64,000 nt of DNA, from assembly GCF_021018805.1 (NCBI RefSeq), contig NC_086283.1:18690162-18754161 (forward strand), read 5' to 3'. Under the pieces are notes generated by a model. It was not told the DNA's origin. It searched no databases and worked only from the letters and a program-made list of their open reading frames with translations. Shown here in pieces: positions 1-10,458 of the stretch. The position numbers and the translations under genes were made by a program. The DNA comes from Prinia subflava. Taxonomy: Eukaryota; Chordata; Aves; Passeriformes; Cisticolidae. Position 1 is the first letter of the stretch. The number at the start of each line of letters is the position of its first letter.

Positions 1-1571
1 ATCTCTGAAAATATCACCCCAGTCTCTTCTGCCTGCTCTGCTGCAACCTACAATAATAACCCATTAATCAAGTGTCACCCTGCCTAATACAGAGGAGCTC
101 TTTTTTTATTGCCTTCATTTATAATAATTTAGTTTATACTTTACAATGTTATTGATTTTATGAAATGGCTCATTACATTTACACAAAGCTAAATCATTCA
201 ATTAGATGCTTTAAATTAAGTCATATAAATTCCTTACTAGATTTACTGTGGGATTGAATTGGAAATCAAGCCCTAAGAAATTATTTTTGAAATTGTTATT
301 GGGAAGACATTCTTACTTATGCTACGGCTAGCAAAAGAATATAAATTACTCAGCAAGATTTTTTAAATTATTAAAACCTAAATCCCCTTTTGTAAATTGC
401 TGGGTGGCATAAGCAGTGAGAAGTTTGCTTGACTTCCTCTGACAGGGGAAAAGCTCCATCATAAGCGATCTTTCTGAAGTTCAGCTAAGTGAAAAAAACA
501 GTATTCTGGAGAAAGGTCCATCATTCAACCCTTTTTACCATGGCTTATGCATGAAGACAAAAAAGACAGGGAAGAAGGAGCAGTGTAAGACCTTGTCCTC
601 CTTCTGCCTTCTGTGCTGTCCCATGAAGGAAGGGTGAAAGCTTTTCAGCATTTCCAACTGGAAGAAATCAGTCCACTAAATAAAAACCTCTGCAAATATC
701 GAAGCCGATCATGAATGAACCCAGTCCTTTTAAACATGAAGGTATTCCAGCTTTTCTCCTTTCTGTCTGGTGATGCTGCTGTGGAAGTTTTTATAATATG
801 TGCAATTAAGAAATTAAACATTTTTTCACTCTTTTAGAACTGAAATGAGGGGGAATAGAGGCACAGCAGAAGGAAGTCTGCTCTGAAATGCCTGGGTGGG
901 TTTGGAGTGCTCATCATATCTCTGTGCTGACACTGCTTTTCAGCAAAGTAATTGTCAATTTAGAAGCAGAGACAAGAACATATTGTAGTCACAAAATAAA
1001 CTTCAAAAACCAAAGCAATAATTATTTCTAATTCAAAATTTGTTTCCCTTTTATTCAAACTTGTCAAAATTTTTCCAGAGGGAGTTCACTTTAAAAATGG
1101 GTTAAAAAAACCCCTTAAATCATGGATTGACTTGCTGCTCTTCCCTCAGCTTCTCTTTGTCAGAGATGAGAAGCATCATGAATTTTTTGAATAATTAAGA
1201 GCCTCTTCGGTTACTGTCTGCTGGACAGTCAGAATTTGTAGCTTAAAAAACCCATAATTAGGTGCATTGAACTTTTCAAAGTATTCCAGAGGTTTTCTGT
1301 CTTCGGCAATAAAAGCAGTTAGAAGGGAATCAATCTATTTTTCACAAGAAATTATATTTTGAGTGAATGTGGAGTTTCTAGGGGATATTTGTATTCTTAA
1401 AGCATATTAATTGAATCTTTTTTTACTTAACCTTGATTTTTAATTGGTTCTAGTGTTAGATATGTTTACTGGAGAATTGCATCATATCATTGTCTTGTAT
1501 TATAAATCATCAGATTTTATATTTGCTGCTCTGTGTTTATTCAACATTGCCTAGATGCCCTGGAAAAAACA
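1..1571. other. AT-rich unique non-coding sequence
   Basis: I see no coding frame, RNA gene or recognisable repeat in this stretch. It is AT-rich with short A and T runs, as expected of bird intergenic or intronic DNA. Confidence 0.6.
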
Positions 1572-1743
1572 TTTTCTTTTTTTTTTTCACCTTTTTTTTT
1601 TGTGTGTGTCTTGTGTAATCCTTAGCAAGCCTTTCCACTGTGTCACCTCAGAAGCAACTGTTGAATATCTAATCACGTTTCTGAATTAAAGACAAGACAC
1701 TGTGGGGTGTTGTTTTTTGTTTTTTGGTTTTTTTTTTTTTTTT
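1572..1743. repeat. Poly-T / T-G low-complexity tracts
   Basis: Two pyrimidine tracts are visible. The first (about 1572-1611) has runs of 11 and 10 T and a short GT run. The second (1707-1743) has T runs broken by single or paired G. About 95 bases of ordinary sequence lie between them. They are simple-sequence DNA. A short frame starting inside the second tract is only a translation of it and is not called as a gene. Confidence 0.75.
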
Positions 1744-1952
1744 ATGATGTTAAAGATTCCCCCCTTCAATGCTTTTCTTCACAGTGTGATGTCCCATCAC
1801 CAGTGCTTGACCCATTCCTGCTGCCTGTGGTGCAGTTCTCCTCAGCCTGTCAGCTGAGAGCACAGAAGACCTTAAACTTGAGACATCTTGCAGACCTGTC
1901 CCCTTGTGTTGTCACATCAGCTTTGGGATAGTCACAGTGCTGCCCTTGCCAG

Positions 1953-2413
1953 TGAAGCCTTAGGAAGGCTGACCTGATACAGAGACTGGACAGAGCTAGA
2001 GAATAAAGTAGGTATTTATTAAAAAGCCTTAAAGGACACACCTTGGGCAGAACAAGAGCTTGACCAGGGCTACACCCAAGGTGGACCCAAAATGGTCACA
2101 AAGTGGACACAAAATGGCTGATTGGTCAGGAGGTCTCACACCTTTATAAGTTTTGGTCCGTTTGCATATTGGGGTTTAATTGTCCAATTACAGCTTCAGG
2201 TTGTGAGGTCCCACCCTTCCTGTTCCTCCCTTCAGCCCACCCTTGTTGGTGCTTTTGGGCCTGAGAGTTGTCCTTGGTGTTCAGCAGGAAAAGGGTTTGT
2301 TTTGTCTGCCTGCTCTGTGAAGAGAGCTGGCTGACACTGAATGTGAGGCTCAGAACTGCACCCCTGGGCAGCACAGAATCTGAAACACATGAAAGATAAA
2401 ACTTAAGGCATCA
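1953..2413 (-). mobile_element. Endogenous retrovirus LTR, copy 1 (minus strand)
   Basis: A 461-bp LTR is read on the minus strand. The outer ends are TGAAGCCTTA on the left and TTAAGGCATCA on the right. These form a 10-bp terminal inverted repeat with one mismatch and give the TG...CA ends typical of retroviral LTRs. On the minus strand it carries CCAAT, then an octamer-like TATGCAAAC, then TTATAAAG (about 2142-2149), then an AATAAA polyadenylation signal (2015-2020 on the plus strand) about 125 bp downstream. This is a normal U3-R-U5 order. The stretch 2137-2201 is closely matched by the second LTR at 26682-26745. I see no flanking target-site duplication, so this may be one end of a truncated provirus and not a clean solo LTR. 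The retroviral class (ERVL or ERVK type) cannot be fixed by eye. Confidence 0.8.
2143..2177 (-). promoter_or_regulatory. LTR core promoter module (CCAAT, octamer, TATA)
   Basis: Read on the minus strand, CCAAT is followed at once by ATGCAAAC (one base from the ATGCAAAT octamer bound by POU factors). TTATAAAG follows after about 13 bases. The same order and spacing recur in the other LTR copy. Whether it is active is unknown. Confidence 0.5.
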
Positions 2414-2760
2414 CTTCCGCCCAGAAATGATGAGGACAGATGAGCTCTCTAGGACAGGGCTCCTGGCCTGGGGGATTAGCAGGAGCACGGTGGATGGTCT
2501 CTCAAGCTCCTCAGTTTTGGCTGAAAATGGAACAGCACCACTTTTCCTCCCTGTTGGTGCTGCCTGTGGCATTGCCAGGAACTCCTGAGGTCTCTGAGGA
2601 CTGTGCAGGGACTCCTGAGGGCTCTGAGGACTCTGCACGGGGGGCTTGGCTCTGCTGTGCCAAAGTGGGCACCTCATGGGTGGCACAAATCGGACCCACA
2701 CTGAGTGGAAATGGCTTGTAAAGCACATCACAGTCAAAGCTGTCAGTACCCCAAGCAGTG
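2414..2760. other. GC-rich flank of LTR copy 1, possible ERV internal remnant
   Basis: This is a locally GC-rich block next to the 5' end of LTR copy 1. A minus-strand frame of 108 codons (2411-2737), rich in Pro, Gln and Ser, runs right up to the LTR border. Its stop codon is the first three bases of the LTR. The bases just before the border on the minus strand (GGGCGGAAG) are mostly purine, as a polypurine tract would be. This fits the last part of an ERV internal region, but I recognise no gag, pol or env motif, so it could equally be GC-rich host DNA. Confidence 0.3.
2578..2637. repeat. 30-bp tandem duplication
   Basis: Two adjacent 30-bp units (2578-2607 and 2608-2637) share 27 of 30 bases around the core ACTCCTGAGG...CTCTGAGGACT. 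Because 30 is a multiple of three, the duplication also repeats ten residues in any frame crossing it. Confidence 0.85.
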
Positions 2761-3000
2761 GAGAAAGGGATTAGTTAGAGAAGGGAGAAATCATTTTTGG
2801 CTATGTTTGTTTTAGCTATTTGGCTTTGTTTGTTTTAGCTCACTTCTTGTGTATTGTCTGGTTTATCTTATCCCATCCTGCTCTGGAGTGAAAAAGATAA
2901 AGCTCTTGGGATTATATTGCAGCTTTTCATGGGACGTTTTGACTAGTTCAACCCCAAACTCTGTGATATAAATTAGATTAGAAATATCTCACATTTCAAT

Positions 3001-3132
3001 GGCAACATTAGCTCATCTGGTAAGAGCATGGGGCTAATACCAGGGTTTGTGGCTTTCATCCTGTATGGACCATTCACTTAAGAGTGAGACTTGATCCTTG
3101 TGGGTCCCTTCCAACTCAGAATATCCTGTGAT
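3001..3132 (+). mobile_element. tRNA-Ile-derived SINE with CR1 tail (TguSINE1-like)
   Basis: The left half (about 3001-3073) aligns along its length with tRNA-Ile(AAT). It has a TTAGCTCA...GG A-box region, GAGCATGGGGCTAATA around an AAT anticodon at 3036-3038, and an acceptor end reading GTATGGACCA. The right half contains GATCCTTGTGGGTCCCTTCC followed by AACTCAGAATATCCTGTGAT, the conserved 3' end of CR1 LINEs that CR1 reverse transcriptase recognises. A tRNA-Ile head joined to a CR1 tail is the known structure of TguSINE1 of passerine birds; the family name is from memory. The B box (CTTTCATCC against GTTCGATCC) is decayed, so this is an old, probably inactive copy. Confidence 0.85.
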
Positions 3133-6100
3133 CACAGTTAATTGCTACTCTGAATTAATCTTAGCTCTGCTAATATTTATTGTTTTAGAGATTTAGTCTG
3201 GATCTCCCAAGACCCATCTTGAGAGTGTTCACCAACAAAACAGCAGTTTCCCCTCTGTGTCCTACACTGAATTTGGAATTATTTATTCAAAAAGCAGCGA
3301 TTGTAAATCAAGAAACTTTTGCTCAGAGTAACGTAGGAACTAATGGGGAGTGTAACCACCCAGGCAGTGGCAGAGGGCAGCCTACTTGAACTGCCCACTG
3401 AGACGGAGGCTTCCATCCCTTCATTCCCAGAGCTCAGAGTGCTCTGAGAAATTTGCAGTGTGTGAAATCCTCCTTATCCCCCTCCCTCCACATGCCCTTT
3501 CATATTTTATGCAGTTGAAATGAAGATTTCTGGTGCTATGTAGTACATAACACTTGCTTGTTTCTCAAAAAAAAAAACCACCCCAGCTATATGTTGCTTG
3601 CTGAGAGGTAGAGAAGAATGAAAAACATTTCTGTAGCAAATAAATCACGTAGCAAATAAGTAGTTTTGGAACACTGCATTTCATTTGCCTGTTGGGCATT
3701 AATGCCAGTCCTACAGGACAGAACAGAAGGATTAAAATTGAGTTAAATAAAACCAGAGTTTAGCCTTACAAACTCAGCAGCAGCCATCAGTGCCAGGCTT
3801 AAATTCCTTTCCTGCTGGCAGCAGGAAGGTGGGTGAGACAACACTGTCAGTTGCCCAAATTAAGTCACTGTGGCAGAAACACAACACAAATAAATAGGAA
3901 AAAAAAAAAAACAATGCAAAGAAAAACAGACTGTTGTTGCTGAATAAACCTTCTTCCCAGCTGCAGGCACAAAAAAAGGCAATTTAATGACTTGGTGCAT
4001 GACATCTCGTAGCCTGACAAGCCCTTTCAGTATAGAAAAAGAGAGTGAGATGCCAGAAAAGGTCTTGCAGCACATTCTGATAGAGAAAAGGGGCTTGGAG
4101 GGAGCAGAATCTCCTTCTCAGTAGGCTGGGAAATAGAACAACTGAGCTGTGCTGAACCCTGAAAGCTGATGGAAACCCTAATCAGGGTTAAGCTGAAAGA
4201 AAGGACAGATAGATGATAAGAATACACAGGCATTTTTAAATCATTGCCATTTAACTGTTATGATATTAGAGGACAAATTTCCAGGACTCATTTTCATCAA
4301 GAAAAGAAAAAAATAAAATCCATTTTTTACAAAAAGATCTAGAAATTCCTAACAACATAGAGGCTGTTTTTTCCCTTCTATCAGATTATAAATTTATGGT
4401 AAGAAAATTACATTTTACATGATTTTTATTTATAAATATCTTGTTAGTATACATATCTATAATATTTAAGCTTGTTTTTAAAACTGTTTTAGCACTTTTT
4501 ACATTTGAACCTATTTATTTGTTGTATTCCCAACTCCACTGTTTGCGGGGAATTCAGAGGGCTGCAAACAGGGGTTGAGGATACAAATAATTCAAAGAAA
4601 AGGGATTGAGTACATGTGCCATCTACTTCTTGCAAAATTTCTGCGAAATTACTGTGGAACAACTGGAATTCTGGTAATAATTTGTAAGTTCACCCTTCTA
4701 CGTTGTTCATTATCTCTAAACTAATTTAGTGGGGCTAAAATTATTTGAAAGTGGTGCATAGAATGGCTTGGTTGCTTGCTAACTCAAAGTGTTCTTGAGC
4801 AGTCCAAGCTGGTGTTCCTTCCATAGCAAGCACTGGGGAGGAGCACTGGGATGTTGCCACATCCATGCCCAGCTGTACAACTGGCAGAAGAGAGAACTTA
4901 CTGACCATTCAGCTCCCCACCACATGGTTTTGCTCCCATCTCCAGCAAACTCCAGGCAACAAGGGAGTGATTATTTATTATCTTTACTCCATGAATCCCT
5001 GTTGTTGTGCTGGATTAAGGGCAGGACAGGCAGGAGTGAGATCTGAGGACGTGACCGGGATTGTCAGAAGGACTGGGTTAGTTGGAGAGGAGTGAACCAG
5101 GCTAGTTGTGTCCATGTGGCTCCTTTGATTGCAGTAATTCCACATCATTTCCTTTCCACTTCATGCATAAAAGTTTCCCCAGCTGATGATCCAGGAACTT
5201 GAGCAAGGGAGCTGTCAAAAATTTTGATTTCCAGAGTAAGCTCAAGCTGTGAGGCAAAGTAAGAGAGCAGATCCCCCCTTTTGTCTTGACTGAATTTGTA
5301 CTGCGGCAGTGCTTGCTGTGAGGTGCTGGAGGTGATCCTGCTGCTTTGAATATGATTAAGGACATCATCTTCTTTCTGCTTCCCTGTCAGCTCTGAAAAC
5401 CCCATCTACTCAGCACGCAGCCCCAAAGTCTAAGAGGTCAGGAGGTGTTCCTAGATGAAAAAGGTCATTATTTGATAATGCCACTTGGTAGCTGACATCC
5501 CAAGTTTGTATTTATAGCCGTGCTTTCTTTAGAAAGTGTTCTTGTCCTACAGGTCTAGCTGAAGACAGTAAAAGCTCCTGCTCTGAGCATTCGATATATT
5601 AACAGATTAAATTGTCCAGGTCATTAATTTTATTACGAGACTGGCAAATCATTTTTCCAGCAGCTCAGAATAAGATTTAATTCTTATACATTTAACAATT
5701 GGTTCTGGAGAACATTTTTCATCTTATCCCCAGGAAGAAAATATCTGTATTAGTCTAAATACACAAGAGTGTAAGGTCCAAAATAAGAGAAAGGAGCTAA
5801 AGTATATTTTTTAGCTTAGGACCTAATGCTCCTGGAATTCCCAAACAATATGTGTGGCACTATGAAAGTTCATCTCTTGCTGAATGTGTGAGAGTGCTTA
5901 GGTTTGCAATTGAGTGCTTCCATAGTTATTACATTTGCTTTTCAGTCCATCTAAGAGGAAACTTTGCTGCTGTAGAGGCTGATGGAGGAGTGACTTGGCC
6001 AAGCTGCACAGGGGAGCTTTGGGAAGTGGCAAAAGGAAAATGGGGAGGAGGGAAAGGGTGTGCAGTGGAAATGGATCTCAGAAATGGCAGTGTGATTCCT

Positions 6101-6169
6101 GTTAGCTTGGGCAGCTGTTTGATTTGCAGGTCCAAACCCTTTGACAGGAAATATTATTTTAATAAATGC
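3133..6169. other. Unique non-coding sequence
   Basis: There is no supportable gene or interspersed repeat. Short A runs (about 3567-3578 and 3899-3911) and a pair of near-identical GTAGCAAATAA words around 3635-3660 are the only local structure. Confidence 0.55.
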
Positions 6170-6198
6170 TTTATTTATTTATTTATTTATTTATTTAA
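6170..6198. repeat. (TTTA)n microsatellite
   Basis: About seven uninterrupted TTTA units. A frame running through it ends in a Leu/Phe/Ile/Tyr string, which is an artefact of the repeat. Confidence 0.9.
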
Positions 6199-8439
6199 TG
6201 TTTCACTATGTTTGGCCTTCTTTTAAATATAATTTTAGATGTTAAAGGAGGTAATTTAGCCATTATTTGCCTCATTGAAGGGAGAATCCTATGTTAATTT
6301 GTTGCACAGTAAACAAGAAAATAAGTATTTAATTCACAAGCTCCCTGTTTTCCTCTAGATTATCTCATGAAGGTGAAGATGTAGTGGCTTCTCTTGTATA
6401 GCTGGATAGAAAGAATATGTTGAACAAGAGTCATTGGACAGAATAATAGGTTCTCACATGTGAGTAGCTTTGAGTTATTTGAGATATAAATTTTAACAGT
6501 TGATATTTGTTTATGAGAACTTAAACTCTATTCCAGCTGCCTAAACTGATATTCTAAGTTTATATTGGTGGTTGCTGATGCATGGACAATCAGGGACCTC
6601 ATCAATTGAACAAAGAAGGCAAATTCTGTAAATCAAATATTTATATGTATGCACATGTACTACAAGGTTATTTAGAATTTAAAAATTAGAGAGTAATTTT
6701 GGAATGATTAGTTATTCATATTGTATATGTACAGGATAGATAAGATAAGGATGTAAGATTGACTTCAAATTTTTTTCAGTAATTTTTACAAACTGTCATG
6801 ACAAATTTCAGGGAAAGAATCAACATGTTTCAGTGTATACTTAAATTAAATTGTGAAATATATCAACTTAGACATGTGTATAAAATCTATAATTATGACT
6901 CACTGGTGAGAAAGTTACCTTCCTTTCTTTAATAGGAAATAATGACAAATTTCAACAGCAAGAAAATTTATAATAGTAAGAATTCAATTAAGCTAGTTCT
7001 TCGCTTAATCTTTCCCTTAATCAATGTTTTTGGGTTAGTAATTGCCAATTGGAAAATTGGAAAATTAATTAAAAACCATTGTCTGATGTTGAAATTATGT
7101 CCAAGATGTACCGTATGGAAAGAAAGGAAATATATTATCAACGCTACATTTTCCTTTTACATACTAAAGAAAAGGGGGAAATAGTGGTTTTTAAGATGCT
7201 ACAAGAAGTTCTTGAATGCAAGGTTAAAACTGGCACTAATGCATTGGAACAAAAAAAGTCATTCCTTGCCAGTGTGTGACAGCTCCACGAACAAATTTGT
7301 GAGGAATACAGACAGGACCACTGGGGTTTTCCTACTCTCACATTAGCCAATAATTTCTGCCAAGAATCTTGTTTGGTATGTACAGATGAGAAGTCCAGGA
7401 TTCTGATCATCATTTCTGCTGATAATTAACAAGTTTGAAGCCTGCAGGAAGTGAGTGGTTCTCTCCATATCAGGATATGATTTGTTTTGGCAAATCACTC
7501 TCCCAGATTTCAAGTTAAGCACTGAAGTGTGGTGAGACATCAATCTTGTTTGAGAATACAAGAAAAAGAGAAGAAAAGCAATGTGAATATAGTTTTTAGA
7601 AACACTTGCTAATGCCAGTGGAAGAGCAACATCCAAACCAACTGCCTCAATATTATCCAAGAAATGTGGCTACCACGCAGTGGGTGGTAGCAAACAATTT
7701 TTACATTTGATTCACCAGCAAAATTCTTCAGGTTTATGTAAATTCCTTGGAAATTTGGGATTCATTCAAACCAGTCTAAATGTGAATCCATTTTTTGAGT
7801 GACCACTGCTTTAATTTGTGGGCAGGGTGAAAGTGGGGCATCACTCTGGGAATGAATTAATTTCAGGGTGACCAAAACCCCGTGAATGTGTTGAAGGGTG
7901 CGATATAGGAATGGCAGCTCAATTTTTGTGTTTTTCTGCTCTTTCTGAACAAGAAAGAGGAGGAGTTTGCAGGTCACTTTGAAGAGTGTGTGTCTAAAAT
8001 ATGGACAAACAGCATTCCTGAGTTTTCAATCAGCATGAAGCAGTGCATAATTAGTTTTCTGCAGTTATTGTTGTGACCTTCCTCAAATCTTGGCTCCATA
8101 GTCATAAAAACTTGGTCTTTAGCATTTGTTTGTCATGCCCACTTTAAATGTCTTGCTCTGCTCTTTATTTATATTACTGATGCATAGGAAAGGGTATCAC
8201 AAGGAACTTTGCATGATAATTAATTTCACTTAGTGTGGTCAAGAGGTAAGGTTGTACGTTTTAGCAGAACTGTCTGAAACAATATTCCCAGGGAGCTGCA
8301 AGGGCTACAGTTCCCAGAAATCTGAAATAATAAATGGCAGCCTGCCTTTCCCAAGGGCATTTTAGGAATATTTAGCCTGTGAATGCATATGGAAACTACA
8401 GTGGACTGCAAAGAGTCCTGAATTGTACTCAGCATTATT
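6199..8439. other. AT-rich unique non-coding sequence
   Basis: I see nothing supportable here. The frames are short and lack recognisable domains. Confidence 0.55.
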
Positions 8440-9460
8440 GAAACTGAAAGGCGGCGAAGAGGTGTAGAAGTGAATGGGCTCCTAGAGGCTTTTTTTATAG
8501 ATTATGGGAGGAGGATGTGTTATAATAAAAGGTAATAAGAGCTTTCCTGACTCCGATAGACTCTACCTTCAACTAACCTACAGCTATCAGGAGTCAGTAA
8601 TCCATGTTGGATAAAGAGACTTTGAGGAGCAATTTTATTCTATTGCAATGCACCAGTTTGCACAATGGATTTGTTCGCTTTTTGCAGGCAGCCTTCCTGA
8701 GGGACAATATTTCTGAAGCTCCACAAAGCGCTTTTTCTATTTTCATTCCACAGTCCTTTAATTGGATGAATGGGCTGCAGGGGCCTGGAAGTTGGACTGA
8801 GTAAAATTTGCACTCTTTGAAACACCAGCCAAACAAAACATGTCAAGCAGTTTCGCATGACACTGGGATAAAGCGAACATAAAAGGGAAGCCTATTTAAA
8901 GAACAGAGCATTAATGTTTTAGTGGTGTTCACTTCAGGTCGGTGCATTTTACATGAGTCTTTTTCCCTTATGGGAAAGTAATATGCTCCAAGTTGACTAA
9001 GTGCAGATCCTTTTCATGAGAGGTTGAAGGAATAGGCATTGGGAATGCAACAACTGTGGTGTAGCGAGCGCAGAACTGGGATATAATGCCATAAGGCTAA
9101 TTAACATCATGTTCTCCCATTGTGCTCCCTTCGGGGGAATCGTGGTTTTAAATGATAAGTATGTAGACTGAAACATGCTTAATCTGGGCAAGTGGTGCAG
9201 TAAAACATTACTCACTGAATAACAAAAGGAATATAAAATGGAGTATGGGCAGTATATTTCAAATAAAGTGCAGAGTGTCCTTTTTCACCTTTTCGCTGTG
9301 CTTAGTAACACTGATTTATTCACTGAAGAGAAGATGGAAGATGAACTGTTTGAGACTTGGAGTATAGGTTTGTTTTATTGCAATCTATAAAGAATTTCGA
9401 CTTCTGATGGGCTTGTCCTTTTGGAATATTTTTCCTTTGGTGCAATCTCGATGTTCAGCA
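8440..9460. other. CpG-retaining block, candidate conserved non-coding element
   Basis: CpG dinucleotides are roughly twice as frequent here as in the neighbouring kilobases (for example GGCGGCGAAG near 8451, TTTCGCATG near 8850, GTAGCGAGCGCAG near 9061 and TTCGGGGGAATCG near 9130). A homeodomain-type GCTAATTAAC site lies near 9097. A stem of 13 base pairs with one bulged A joins 8547-8559 to 8584-8597. Retained CpGs and dense short motifs suggest, but do not show, purifying selection on a regulatory element. No coding frame explains the block. Confidence 0.25.
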
Positions 9461-10430
9461 GTGACAGAAAAAGTCACACAGAATCTTTTTGAAGGGTCAC
9501 ATGGAATAAGTCCTTCAAGAAGCATTGATTTGCAAGTTTTTGCCTTTCATATGTCAGATGCTTCAGAACATCCCTTATGGGGCACAGCCAGGATCTCCTG
9601 CTACTGAGAGTACCTACTGTCTCAGAACCGGTTAGAAAACTGATTGCAGAGACAGGAAAAGACAGAAGAGTCACTTCTGGGGTGGGAACCATTCCTTCAG
9701 CTCGTATAATTAGCAGGGTGAGACCTCAGCAAGGTGATGAATGTGGCTGCAGAATGGGAAAGGGAAGGTGCATTTTTCTGGGAAGATGTAAAGGATCCAT
9801 TCTGGGAAAAGGGAAGACTGCAAGTGTAGCAATGAGCTTCAGGGTGAATCTGGGAATCAGACTGGGAATAGGAACAAGGGAAAGGTCAGAGAACACCTTA
9901 TTCTCTGAAGGAAAAGGATTTGAGAGCTGAACAGGTAAAACAACCATTTGCATAGGAAAGAGGCTTGGCTGAATGCTCAGCCCTCTGGGAATGGGAATGC
10001 ATTGCTTTTGGGATTGTTCACAGGCTCTGTGGCTTTGCAGAGCTTCTTTGCCTTGAACAAGGTTTTGTCCTATTTTTGATTAGGCAGAATCCATATCGCT
10101 CTAGCAGAGCTGAATTTTGTGACATGTCTAGGAATAGCAACAATTGTAGGTCTGAGTCCAATGATTCTGAGCTGCAGTTCAAACTTCAAGTGTAGTGCAG
10201 ATCACAGTTTAAAATACCTGACAGTTTTTGATTTGTCTTCTGTCACTGAAGGAGAGAGCAAGTTAAATGGTCTGTAGTAAAAAGAGACTGAACAAATCAT
10301 TTTTAAAAAAAGAAGAAGAAGAATACATTTCTTTTTCTGCTTGGTTGCTAACAGCAGCCTTTTTGGTCTTTTCAAAAATTTTTGTTTCCTAACAAAATAG
10401 GTACCACTATCCATGGAAAAAGCTGCTTGG
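9461..10430. other. Unique sequence with a purine-rich stretch
   Basis: Positions 9755-9935 are rich in G and A on the plus strand, with many GGGAA and CTGGGAA words. They allow a 117-codon frame (9577-9930) of low complexity that I do not believe is a gene. A short (AAG)n run lies at 10305-10322. Confidence 0.45.
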
Positions 10431-10458
10431 ATATATATATATATATAATATATATATG
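10431..10458. repeat. (AT)n microsatellite
   Basis: An alternating AT tract with one phase break in the middle. Confidence 0.9.

Noticed and set aside
2440..2737. Overlapping frames of 93 and 108 codons on opposite strands as host genes
   Set aside because: Both come from a locally GC-rich block with few stops and a 30-bp duplication; neither shows a known motif.
3001..3073. Functional tRNA-Ile gene
   Set aside because: The B box and stems are decayed and the sequence continues straight into a CR1 tail, so it is the head of a SINE.
4172..4191. Head-to-head telomere-like words AACCCTAA and AGGGTTA
   Set aside because: Only about one unit each way; too short to be an interstitial telomere or fusion point.
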